A stretch of 64,000 nucleotides of DNA from Acidobacteria bacterium UBA2990 (GTDB lineage: Bacteria > Acidobacteriota > Vicinamibacteria > Vicinamibacterales > UBA8438): contig DEAE01000002.1 in assembly GCA_002347025.1 (NCBI GenBank), forward strand, positions 23,873-87,872. Reading direction: 5' to 3'. Of the stretch, positions 55,128 to 63,375 are shown in pieces. Each line of letters starts with the position of its first letter. Positions within the stretch are counted from its first letter, which is position 1. The position numbers were made by a program, and so were the translations under genes. The notes below the pieces were generated by a model. The model saw nothing but the letters and a program-made list of their open reading frames with translations, made no database searches and had not been told where the DNA came from.

Positions 55128-55592
55128 ATGAAAGACGAGTTGCTTAAGCGGTTCGAAAACGAGATTCAAGCTCTCGAACGGGAACTGAACAGCGAGTTGC
55201 CGAAGGAGATCAAGATCGCTCGTGAATTGGGAGACCTGCGCGAAAATGCTGAATATCAGGCCGCAAAGGAACGGCAGGGACTCGTGCAGGCGAGGCTAGC
55301 GATGCTTCATAAGAGGGTGTCAGAGCTGGCAATGATCAACTTAGACCGGATTCCGGATGACCGTGCGGCTTTCGGTTCTACAGTGCATCTCCAAGAGGTG
55401 GGCGGCGACGAGGTAGTCTATCGATTAGTCATGCCAGAGGATGCCGAACCAACGAAGGGATGGATTTCTACATCTTCACCGATCGGTCGGGCTTTGATGG
55501 GGAAAGAAGAGGGGGATGAGGTATCTGTGCCTACTCCAAGCGGCCTACGTGAGTTTGAACTCGTAAAGCTCATTACTATCCACGGAAAGTGA
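55128..55592 (+). CDS. greA: Transcription elongation factor GreA
   Basis: 154 residues. An N-terminal coiled coil with ARELGDLRENAEYQAAKERQ, which carries the acidic tip residues, and a C-terminal FKBP-like domain ending in SPIGRALMGKEEGDEVSV. GreA rescues backtracked RNA polymerase. No clear ribosome-binding site precedes ATG 55128. Confidence 0.95.
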   Translation: MKDELLKRFENEIQALERELNSELPKEIKIARELGDLRENAEYQAAKERQGLVQARLAMLHKRVSELAMINLDRIPDDRAAFGSTVHLQEVGGDEVVYRLVMPEDAEPTKGWISTSSPIGRALMGKEEGDEVSVPTPSGLREFELVKLITIHGK

Positions 55593-55625
55593 CCGATCAC
55601 TCTGCTTCAGTTTGGTGGCTGATTC

Positions 55626-57089
55626 ATGACACGCACTCCTGAGGCGCCAATCTCGACGGTTCCAGCCGGATCGGAAACAGGCTATTCTCCCCACAGGCGG
55701 ACAGCGTTGGTGCTGACTGGTACCGGAACAGCTGGGGCTTATCACGCCGGGGTATTGAGGGCTCTTCATGAGGCCGGTGTGAAGGTAGACCTTGTTGCTG
55801 GCCGTGGCATTGGAGCGGTTGGTGCATTGTTTGCGGCAGTTGATGGTGCTGCTCACCTATGGGAGCGGTCTGGAGTTTGGTCGGCTAGTACTAGGCTCAG
55901 GCTTTATGGCTGGCGAAGGCCGCTTCGTGCAGCGTTCTCAATTCTTGGCCTCACGTTATTGACGCTGCTACTGCCGCTCGTCGTGGTCGTGCTCGCGGCG
56001 TTTGTTTACCCCGTCGCATATCTTCTTCGTGTTGTTGGGCTTGGAGATGATGTTGGTCTGACAGACGGGTTTGGCTTGTTGGTTCAGCAGGTGTTCGCCA
56101 CTGAGGCACTGCCTATCTGGTTGCCTCGAGTGGTGGTGTTAGCACTGTCGTTTTTGTTTACGGGGTTAGTTTGTACAGCAGTGGGAGCTTGGTTTAAGCA
56201 CAGGCCGAGACGCCGGTCGCGGGGTGCGTTCTGGTGGCTGCTGCTCGGTGCACCACTTGATGCAAGTGTGGTGCGTCGCTGGTTTAGTGATGGTCTGTGG
56301 AAGTTGATGCGTGGTGCAACTGCTATTGCTCAACCTGGACCTGAAGATTTGGGACGTCGTTACACCCGTCTGTTATCTGAAAATCTCGGTCAGCCAGGAT
56401 TTCGGGAATTGTTGATTGCTGCACATGATTTGGATGGTCGTCGGGACTTGGTTTTCGGGATCTTATCTGAGCCATACCGGCGAAGGTTTTTCAGTCGTCG
56501 AGCTGGCAGTGACCGACACCTCGAGGCATTAGACCTAGGAGGACGTGCTGGGCGGCACGGCTTCGACGCCGTCGCGGCGGCGCTCAGTTTGCCTGTGGCG
56601 ACAGACCCTTGGCTTGTCCACTTTGCAACGGCCAGTGGCTGGCGCGGCGAAACCCACCGTATGTGTGACAGACCGGATGCGGTCGGTAGGCTCCTCGATG
56701 AGGTATCTGAGGCCGGTGCCGAACAAGTTGTCATTGTTTCTGGGTTGCCTGGGCCTGCCGGTCCTCATGAGCTTGCTACTAGTCGCCGAGATGGTCGTGG
56801 TTTGCTTGGCGAGTCGTTGGCTTCACTCGAATTGGCTGGGTTGAGAGATGCTGTTGCTGGTAGGTCCGGTTTGTTTAAGGCTGTTTTCGAGATTCGACCG
56901 GTTTACAATCCGCTGGGACCTTTCGATTTTGCTGGTTGCTATGACGAACGGTCTGATCGGCTGTGGTCATTATCTGAGCTTGTAGAATGTGGCTATAGTG
57001 ACGGTCACCGCCAGTTTGTGGGGCCGGTAGTTGGTGCTAGCGGTGAGCGAATATCCCCGGGGTCTAAATCGCGGTCTTCAAGTACCTAA
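55626..57089 (+). CDS. Patatin-like protein lacking the nucleophile serine
   Basis: 487 residues. The start of a patatin domain is clear (LVLTGTGTAGAYHAGVLRALHEAGV). Where patatins have G-x-S-x-G, it reads GRGIG (residues 59-63) with Gly61 in place of Ser. The late Asp motif is SDGHRQFVG instead of DGG/A. Between them lie two or three hydrophobic segments (about 100-130 and 160-190) that would anchor it in the membrane. It is probably not a lipase; it may bind lipid or act as a scaffold. Its 3' end converges with the DHH gene. Confidence 0.65.
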   Translation: MTRTPEAPISTVPAGSETGYSPHRRTALVLTGTGTAGAYHAGVLRALHEAGVKVDLVAGRGIGAVGALFAAVDGAAHLWERSGVWSASTRLRLYGWRRPLRAAFSILGLTLLTLLLPLVVVVLAAFVYPVAYLLRVVGLGDDVGLTDGFGLLVQQVFATEALPIWLPRVVVLALSFLFTGLVCTAVGAWFKHRPRRRSRGAFWWLLLGAPLDASVVRRWFSDGLWKLMRGATAIAQPGPEDLGRRYTRLLSENLGQPGFRELLIAAHDLDGRRDLVFGILSEPYRRRFFSRRAGSDRHLEALDLGGRAGRHGFDAVAAALSLPVATDPWLVHFATASGWRGETHRMCDRPDAVGRLLDEVSEAGAEQVVIVSGLPGPAGPHELATSRRDGRGLLGESLASLELAGLRDAVAGRSGLFKAVFEIRPVYNPLGPFDFAGCYDERSDRLWSLSELVECGYSDGHRQFVGPVVGASGERISPGSKSRSSST

Positions 57090-57130
57090 CTACGTGGGAA
57101 GCAGCAGAGCTACCACACTGATTTCAGTTG

Positions 57131-57152
57131 CCTGGCTAGTTAGCTAGCCAGG
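57131..57152. repeat. Inverted repeat between convergent patatin and DHH genes
   Basis: CCTGGCTA (57131-57138) and TAGCCAGG (57145-57152) pair perfectly around GTTAGC. It overlaps the stop codon of the DHH gene. A bidirectional transcription end is possible, but there is no T run on either side. Confidence 0.45.
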
Positions 57153-58562
57153 GGCAGTCTCGATACCAGAGCGTGTTTGAAGGAATTGCTTGGAGAGCCT
57201 GTGAGTGACGGCGTGAATATTGTTTGGTTCACTTGCACCAAACTTCTCTTCGAATCTTGTGACTGGAGTGATCGCTTTAGCCATCGAAAGATGGCCACCG
57301 GCGTTGCCGATGTCGCTGAAATAGTCGTTCACGAATTCACCTGCATGCGCCGTGGGATCAAGATTTCTGACTGAAATAATAAGGTTGTTATTCAGTATTC
57401 CTGATACGACCACCCATGAGATTTCTTCGACTTGAAGAAGAAAATCGGCGACATAGGGGATGAGATCTTCCCGGGGAAGTAATCCTAGATGACTCGTGTA
57501 TAACGGAGCATCCACTGTTTTGGTTCTGGCGCTCTGCGCGATGTAGGACAATCGCTCGAGGTTTGTTCTAGCGCCTTCTATCTTTCCGATGAGTGCGGTG
57601 TTAGCCAGTGGGTACAGAAACCGAAAAGCCTCAAGGTCTGGAGCGTTGGTCTCACGTGACAGGAATAGTGTGTCTGATTTGATTGCATAGAGCATCGCCG
57701 TGGCGGTGCGCTCGGAGATCTTGGCGTTTACGGAGCGAAGATGTTCGGTCAAGATGGTGCAAGTGGAGCCATACTTTGGCCTAATATCCTTGAATGCAGT
57801 GTTATATCCTTTGCGGATGGGGTGATGGTCTATAACAAGATCTACACTGCTCATAATCCCACCGAAGTAATGTGGTTGTACGTCTACTGTGGCAATTCGA
57901 TCGAATTTATTGATATCTTTCCGACTCAGGGTCTCGATCTGAATATCGAGGATTTTGGTCATTCTGAGATTTTCTGGCCTGGTAGGGGCTTGGAATGTAC
58001 CAATTATGGCTGTTGTCTTAGTTCGGTGGAGAAGGGTGCGAAGGGCGAGGCCGCTGGCCAGTGCGTCTGGGTCTGGCTCGTTGTGCAAGACTATTAAGAC
58101 CCTGTCCGCATCGGCCATGTGGCGTTGGTATTGTTCGACTCGCGATCGTGTAATCGAACGTTCTAGTTCTGTGCATAGAATCTCACTCAACCGGTCGGTT
58201 AATGACAAACGTGAAGTGTTCCAGATGCCTTGGGGTGGTTGTCTGGTGTGAGTCCTGGCTGGGTGTCCCACGTCCAGCAAATAGATTAGGCTGCCTCCAG
58301 CATCGCGAATGGTGTTTATGGTGCGCCGAGTGTTAACAAGTGGATGGTCTTCGATAAGTACGCAGGTGGTTGGATCGAGATCGGCATTGAGGTAGGTCCC
58401 TATTTTGTGTGTGTCACCGGTATGAACTAGAACACCGGCAGCAATCAGCTTTTTCGACAACGCTTCGTTGTTAACTATAAATTCAATGTTTAAAGATCCT
58501 TGGAGGGCTGCTGACAACAGATGGATGACAGACTCACTGTTACAGATGGCCAAGCAGTTCAT
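57144..58562 (-). CDS. DHH-family phosphoesterase with N-terminal Rossmann domain
   Basis: 472 residues. An N-terminal part (about 1-120) resembles a TrkA-N/Rossmann fold. The DHH domain has HNEPDPDALASG and DHHP, and the DHHA1 domain ends in GGHLSMAKA, the nucleotide-binding motif. Relatives cleave nanoRNA, pAp or cyclic dinucleotides. This two-domain form is most like uncharacterised bacterial and archaeal proteins, so the substrate is open. Confidence 0.85.
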   Translation of the reverse strand: MNCLAICNSESVIHLLSAALQGSLNIEFIVNNEALSKKLIAAGVLVHTGDTHKIGTYLNADLDPTTCVLIEDHPLVNTRRTINTIRDAGGSLIYLLDVGHPARTHTRQPPQGIWNTSRLSLTDRLSEILCTELERSITRSRVEQYQRHMADADRVLIVLHNEPDPDALASGLALRTLLHRTKTTAIIGTFQAPTRPENLRMTKILDIQIETLSRKDINKFDRIATVDVQPHYFGGIMSSVDLVIDHHPIRKGYNTAFKDIRPKYGSTCTILTEHLRSVNAKISERTATAMLYAIKSDTLFLSRETNAPDLEAFRFLYPLANTALIGKIEGARTNLERLSYIAQSARTKTVDAPLYTSHLGLLPREDLIPYVADFLLQVEEISWVVVSGILNNNLIISVRNLDPTAHAGEFVNDYFSDIGNAGGHLSMAKAITPVTRFEEKFGASEPNNIHAVTHRLSKQFLQTRSGIETAPG

Positions 58563-58788
58563 GTTGATATACCGAGGACGACCTCGACCATGATTATATT
58601 ACTTGAGTAAAGGGGATCTGATTACCTTGGATAGGTTCCGGTAGACGACATTTTGGCTAGCTGTTAGTAAACCAGAATTTTATATTTGACCCGGCCTAGA
58701 GTCATCGACCGCCCTGTTTGGTGCCCACTGGGAGTTCTTTGGTAAAGGTGGTGGAAGCTGATTCATTCAAAAACTATCGGACTGCGCT

Positions 58789-60792
58789 GTGCCTCGTACT
58801 AACAACGAATTTAAGCTGGTTAGTGATTTTGAGCCGAAAGGTGACCAGCCTCGGGCGATCGAAGAGTTGACCGACGGTTTGCTGAGGGGGGATCGTCACC
58901 AGGTGCTCCTCGGTGTTACTGGATCAGGTAAGACTTACACAATGGCACAGACCATTGCTAAGGTTAGTCGCCCAGCATTGGTTATGGTACATAACAAGAC
59001 ATTGGCGGCTCAGCTATTCATTGAGTTCCGGCGGTTTTTCCCACACAACGCTGTTGAGTATTTCGTGAGTTATTACGACTATTACCAACCAGAGGCCTAT
59101 GTCCCGTCTACAGATTCCTACATTGAGAAAGAAGCAACGATCAATGATGAGATCGACCGGATGAGGTTGTCAGCGACACGGTCTCTATTTGAACGTCGTG
59201 ATGTGGTCATTGTTGCGAGTGTGTCCTGTATTTATGGTCTGGGTTCACCAGAAGCCTATTACGGACTATTACTGCCTCTTGAGTGCGGACAGCGAGTCGA
59301 GCGAGACTGGGTCCTTCGAAAATTAGTTGAGATTCAGTATGAACGGAACGATTCAGATTTTGAACGTGGAACATTCCGTGTTCGTGGGGACACTATAGAG
59401 GTCTACCTGTCTTATGAGAATGTAGCGCTTCGAATAGAGTTGTTTGGAGATGAAGTGGATGAGATTACTAGTTTCGACCCGATGACCGGGCAAACACGCC
59501 TCCGGCATGACAAGGTGACCATTTTCCCGACGTCACACTTTGTGACTCCTAGGTCTCGAACTTTACAGGCAGTAGAAGGGATCAAGGCTGAATTAGTAGA
59601 ACGGCGTGGTGATCTTGAGTCAATAGGAAAGATATTCGAAGCTCAAAGACTTCATGAACGCACAATGTTCGATATTGAGATGATGAAAGAGATCGGGTAC
59701 TGCCATGGAATTGAGAATTATTCGAGGCATTTATCAGGTAGAGCTGCAGGCGAGCCTCCGACCACCCTTCTCGATTACCTGCCTGATGACGCCCTGACAA
59801 TCGTCGACGAAAGCCACCAAACTGTTCCCCAAGTTCGTGGAATGTATCACGGTGACAGATCTCGAAAGGAAGCCCTTGTCGAGCATGGGTTTCGATTGCC
59901 GTCAGCTCTTGACAACCGTCCTTTGACGTTTGATGAGTGGCAGAGTCGGCTAAATCAGGTGGTGTTCGTGTCAGCGACTCCGGGCCCTTATGAGTTGGCT
60001 AGCAGCGAAGGTGTTGTAGTGGAACAAATTATCCGTCCGACTGGCTTGATTGATCCAATCGTCGAGGTCCGGCCTGTAAAAGGACAAGTTGATGATTTAT
60101 TACATGAGATTCGATCCCGCGCTGTTCGCGGTGAGCGGATATTGATCACGACGCTTACCAAAAGGATGGCTGAAGATCTTAGCCAGTTCTACCAAGAGCT
60201 TGGCGTTCGGGTACGATACCTGCATTCTGAGATCGAGACGCTTGAACGGATGCAGATTCTACGGGACCTGCGCCGAGGTGTATTCGACGTGCTCATAGGT
60301 ATCAATTTGCTCCGCGAGGGGCTCGACCTGCCTGAGGTTTCGCTGGTTGCCATCTTGGATGCGGACAAGGAGGGCTTTCTTCGCTCGTCAGGGGCGCTCA
60401 TCCAGACATCTGGTCGTGCTGCACGCAATCTCAATGGACGGGTATTCATGTATGCGGATGTAGTTACAGACTCGATGCAAGGAGCCCTCGATGAGATGGA
60501 GCGTCGACGGGTGTTGCAGCAGGCCTTTAATAGCGAGCACGGGCTGACGCCGAAATCAATTGTCAAAGATATAGATGGTGCCTTGTCCAGCGTGTACGAA
60601 AGGGATTATGTGACAGTTCCGGTGGTTGAAGAGAAAGAGAAGACGTTCGGGAGTCAGTCTGAACTCGATGCTCACATCCGTGTGTTAGAAACGGAAATGC
60701 GTGAAGCGGCGGCGAATCTAGAATTTGATCGAGCAGCTACATTGCGAGACAAGATTCGCGAGTTTCGAAGTCCTGGCTTCGCTTTATGTTGA
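58789..60792 (+). CDS. uvrB: UvrABC excision nuclease subunit B
   Basis: 667 residues. Walker A GVTGSGKTYTMA, the beta-hairpin region YYQPEAYVP, helicase motifs DESHQT, and LREGLDLPEVSLV, and a C-terminal UVR domain. UvrB verifies DNA damage and recruits UvrC. GTG 58789 is the likely start. I see no LexA-like palindrome in the upstream gap. Confidence 0.96.
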   Translation: MPRTNNEFKLVSDFEPKGDQPRAIEELTDGLLRGDRHQVLLGVTGSGKTYTMAQTIAKVSRPALVMVHNKTLAAQLFIEFRRFFPHNAVEYFVSYYDYYQPEAYVPSTDSYIEKEATINDEIDRMRLSATRSLFERRDVVIVASVSCIYGLGSPEAYYGLLLPLECGQRVERDWVLRKLVEIQYERNDSDFERGTFRVRGDTIEVYLSYENVALRIELFGDEVDEITSFDPMTGQTRLRHDKVTIFPTSHFVTPRSRTLQAVEGIKAELVERRGDLESIGKIFEAQRLHERTMFDIEMMKEIGYCHGIENYSRHLSGRAAGEPPTTLLDYLPDDALTIVDESHQTVPQVRGMYHGDRSRKEALVEHGFRLPSALDNRPLTFDEWQSRLNQVVFVSATPGPYELASSEGVVVEQIIRPTGLIDPIVEVRPVKGQVDDLLHEIRSRAVRGERILITTLTKRMAEDLSQFYQELGVRVRYLHSEIETLERMQILRDLRRGVFDVLIGINLLREGLDLPEVSLVAILDADKEGFLRSSGALIQTSGRAARNLNGRVFMYADVVTDSMQGALDEMERRRVLQQAFNSEHGLTPKSIVKDIDGALSSVYERDYVTVPVVEEKEKTFGSQSELDAHIRVLETEMREAAANLEFDRAATLRDKIREFRSPGFALC

Positions 60793-60913
60793 AGAGAATC
60801 GGTTGTGAGCGGGAATGTGAGATGATGGGTTGTAGATCCTCGGGAATGAGTCAACGGCTTGAATCAGCCTGCCGAACAAGATTGGTCGAAACGAGTATGG
60901 GTGAGGTTGTGGT

Positions 60914-61327
60914 TTGAATGATTGGTCGACGTTGTTATTGGCCGTAATAGCGGTTTCGACAGGGCTAATGGCACTCATACAGATCGGTATATTGATCTAT
61001 GGAGCGCGTCTGGCTAGGCGTGTAGAAGGTCTCCTGAATCGTTTGGAGCTGGAGATTGATCCGCTCCTTGAGCAGGTGAAGAAAGTCGGTGGCGATATCA
61101 CTAGGGCGGCTAAATTAGGTGCGACACAGGTTGAGCGAGCGGATTTACTAGTGACTCGCTTGGTGCAACGGGTTGAAGAAACAATTGACGCTACCCAGCG
61201 TTTAATTGTTGAGCCAATAAAACAGGGCGCTACTCTTCTGGAGGCCATTCGTGCAGCATTTTCGGACCTACACAAGACGGTAGGGCGAAGAACAGATGAA
61301 GTAGTTGACAAGGAAGAACGTACGTAG
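60914..61327 (+). CDS. DUF948-type membrane protein
   Basis: 137 residues. One N-terminal transmembrane segment (about 5-28) followed by a long helical region with periodic charged residues, as in DUF948 proteins. TTG 60914 is the only in-frame start before the membrane segment. Function unknown; relatives are general-stress or envelope proteins. Confidence 0.65.
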   Translation: MNDWSTLLLAVIAVSTGLMALIQIGILIYGARLARRVEGLLNRLELEIDPLLEQVKKVGGDITRAAKLGATQVERADLLVTRLVQRVEETIDATQRLIVEPIKQGATLLEAIRAAFSDLHKTVGRRTDEVVDKEERT

Positions 61328-61455
61328 TTTGTAGTTGCTGAAAAAAGGTGCTTAGGCGATTTTTGTGGCCGTTGCATCCCCCTTTGATTGTCCTAGGTCT
61401 GGAAGATGAGCTGTCAGGTCAGTGGGTGAGGTAAGATAGGAATCTCGATCGGAGT

Positions 61456-61530
61456 GGGCGCTTGGCTCAGTGGTAGAGCATCGCCTTCACACGGCGGGGG
61501 TCAGTGGTTCGAATCCACTAGCGCCCACCA
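61456..61530 (+). tRNA. tRNA-Val (anticodon CAC)
   Basis: 75 bases including an encoded CCA. The acceptor stem GGGCGCT pairs with AGCGCCC. The anticodon arm TCGCC / GGCGG holds the loop TTCACAC, giving anticodon CAC for the Val codon GUG. The T arm AGTGG-TTCGAAT-CCACT is standard. Confidence 0.97.
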
Positions 61531-61617
61531 TTTTTGAACCCCTCCGCGCGAATAACTTGCTTGAGTGTCTCAGTCCGACGATTTCCCCAGCCGCTGCGTG
61601 GTCTACGGTACGCACCC

Positions 61618-62163
61618 ATGCCACAGTGCCAAGAGCCAGTAGAGTTGTTCTCAGCAGACAAATTACACGCTCGGGTTCGCGAGCTCGCCGTGGAGATTAA
61701 TGCCGACTATGCCCCAGAAAGCTCTTTGCACTTAGCTGCAGTGTTGAAAGGTGGTTTTGTTTTCCTTGTGGATTTGATGAGAGCCTTGGCGAGACCAGCC
61801 ACCATCGATTTTGTTGCTATGAAGAGCTACGGGTCCGAGACATGTTCGCAGTATATTCCGAGAATGGTCAAGGATCTTGAGGAGGAGATCACAGGCCGTG
61901 ATGTATTGGTAGTTGAAGATATAGTGGACACTGGCCAGACCTTGTCCAGACTGCTCGAAAAGCTCAGTGAACGGAACCCTCGCTCGTTGCGCACAGTGGC
62001 ACTCTTGAATAAGCCATCGAGACGACTGGTTTCGCTAGAGCTCGACTATGTTGGGTTCACCATTGATAATCAGTTTGTCGTAGGCTACGGTCTAGATTAC
62101 GCTGAGCGCTACCGACACCTTCCCTATATCGGACTGCTAGAACCGTTGCCTCAAACAGAGTAG
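61618..62163 (+). CDS. hpt: Hypoxanthine phosphoribosyltransferase
   Basis: 181 residues. The PRPP-binding motif VLVVEDIVDTGQTL and the purine-contacting late region (PSRRLVSLELDYVGFTI, VVGYGLDYAERYRHLPYI) are present. It converts hypoxanthine or guanine to IMP or GMP. ATG 61618 is chosen; the frame extends to 61534, but that part overlaps the tRNA end region and looks non-coding. Confidence 0.93.
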   Translation: MPQCQEPVELFSADKLHARVRELAVEINADYAPESSLHLAAVLKGGFVFLVDLMRALARPATIDFVAMKSYGSETCSQYIPRMVKDLEEEITGRDVLVVEDIVDTGQTLSRLLEKLSERNPRSLRTVALLNKPSRRLVSLELDYVGFTIDNQFVVGYGLDYAERYRHLPYIGLLEPLPQTE

Positions 62164-62328
62164 GGATGAATAAAGGCCGACACTATTGCACTTGTTTTGC
62201 TGTGGGCAGGCAGTTTTAGCTTGCCAACGGCCGTCTTACGCCTTTTTAGGGCTGAGTTTGTTGGAATGACAATTGTGTGGTCCAGGGTTGACTGCCGCTC
62301 ATGGCTTTACGTTGCAAGTGTTGTTTAG

Positions 62329-62355
62329 GCCCTGCTATTGTAACAATGGTAGGGC
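62329..62355. promoter_or_regulatory. Hairpin upstream of the selenoprotein gene
   Basis: Arms 62329-62339 and 62345-62355 form an 11-bp stem (two G-U pairs in RNA) with loop GTAAC. It ends 36 bases before the ATG. The centre ATTGTAACAAT is a DNA dyad, so it might be an operator or a 5' leader structure. No T run follows. Confidence 0.45.
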
Positions 62356-62391
62356 GTGGCTTGAGAGTGTTACGGTGAGGGAGTGGGAGAT

Positions 62392-62916
62392 ATGAAGATG
62401 CTAGCTGTGTTTTGTCTCATGGTCTTGGCAGCCGTGCTTGGTAACACGGGAGTTTCGGCTCAGGGACTCAAAGTCGGTGACGTGGCGCCGCCGTTCAGCC
62501 TACCGGGGAGTGATGGCAAGACACACAGCTTGTCCGACTATGCAGGGACTCCTGTGGTGCTGGCTTGGTTCCCGAAAGCGTTCACTGGTGGTTGAACGGC
62601 CCAATGTAAGTCGCTGCGTGAATCCAGCGACGAATTGCATGCCATTGACATGGCCTATTTCATGATTAGTGTCGATGATCCCCAGACTAACAAGGAGTTT
62701 GCCGAATCCCTTGATTCAGATTTTCCAATTTTGAGTAATCCGACCAGAGAAGTCGCAGAGGCCTATGGTGTAGTGAAAGCCGGACGTGGGTTTCCGTCCC
62801 GCTGGACCTTTATCATTGGTGCCGACGGAAAAATCCTGAGGATTGACAAGCAGGTTAATCCGTCGACCGCTGGTCAGGACCTAGTGTCCGACATTCGAGA
62901 GTTGGGCCTCGATTAG
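62392..62916 (+). CDS. Secreted selenocysteine-containing peroxiredoxin (AhpC/TSA, Bcp-like)
   Basis: 174 residues when TGA 62593-62595 is read as selenocysteine (Sec68). Before it: signal peptide (about 1-24), then LKVGDVAPPFSLPGSDGKT and WFPKAFTGG. After it, in the same frame, come TAQCKSLRESSDELHA and the rest of the thioredoxin fold, ending ILRIDKQVNPSTAGQDL. Relatives with Cys at this place have a TGG-C-TAQC motif, and Prx-type selenoproteins with U there are known. A hairpin begins 14 bases after the TGA. ATG 62392 has GAGGGAG 8 bases upstream. Role: reduction of peroxides outside the cytosol. A plain stop would give a useless 67-residue stub. Confidence 0.88.
62610..62631 (+). promoter_or_regulatory. 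Putative bacterial SECIS hairpin
   Basis: GTCGCTG (62610-62616) pairs perfectly with CAGCGAC (62625-62631) around the loop CGTGAATC. The second loop base is G, as in bacterial SECIS elements, at 23 bases from the TGA. The position and shape fit SelB recognition; binding is inferred. Confidence 0.75.
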
Positions 62917-63032
62917 GATAATCGCCCCCTGAAAAGGCACTTCTACCGCAAAGCAAGGGTTGGTATGCACCAATACCAGGTGCATCCAGCGGTTTTGGTT
63001 GTTTGACTGGGACTATCCTCCGGAGCGACTGA

Positions 63033-63239
63033 TCAGGTGTCCTGTTGTCGGGGTTCTGTCTCGGTCGGCTTGTCTTTGTCCCCACCCATTTCATCTTTGA
63101 AGCCTCGTATGGCTTGTCCCATACCTCGGCCAAGGCCTGAGAGACGGTTGGCCCCAAAGATGAGCATCAGAATCAGAAATATGATGACCAGCTCTGGTAC
63201 ACCGAGTGTGCCGATAAATGCGAACACGGTTTGATACAT
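63033..63239 (-). CDS. tatA: Twin-arginine translocase subunit TatA
   Basis: 68 residues. One N-terminal transmembrane segment (LGVPELVIIFLILMLIFG) is followed by an amphipathic helix with GANRLSGLGRGMGQAIRGFKDE and a charged tail, the TatA layout. It forms the pore for folded Tat substrates such as MsrP and the asparaginase in this window. No tatC is nearby. Confidence 0.93.
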   Translation of the reverse strand: MYQTVFAFIGTLGVPELVIIFLILMLIFGANRLSGLGRGMGQAIRGFKDEMGGDKDKPTETEPRQQDT

Positions 63240-63375
63240 CGAGACACCTTCCTAGTAAAGTCCCAAGAATCGTCTAACAAGGATATCATGGGCACCAGTG
63301 GGCCGTTCCACAGCCGTCCGAGGTGGTCTCAAAAGCTTGGTTGCGAGACTTTGGCCGTTACTTGACAAGTAATAG

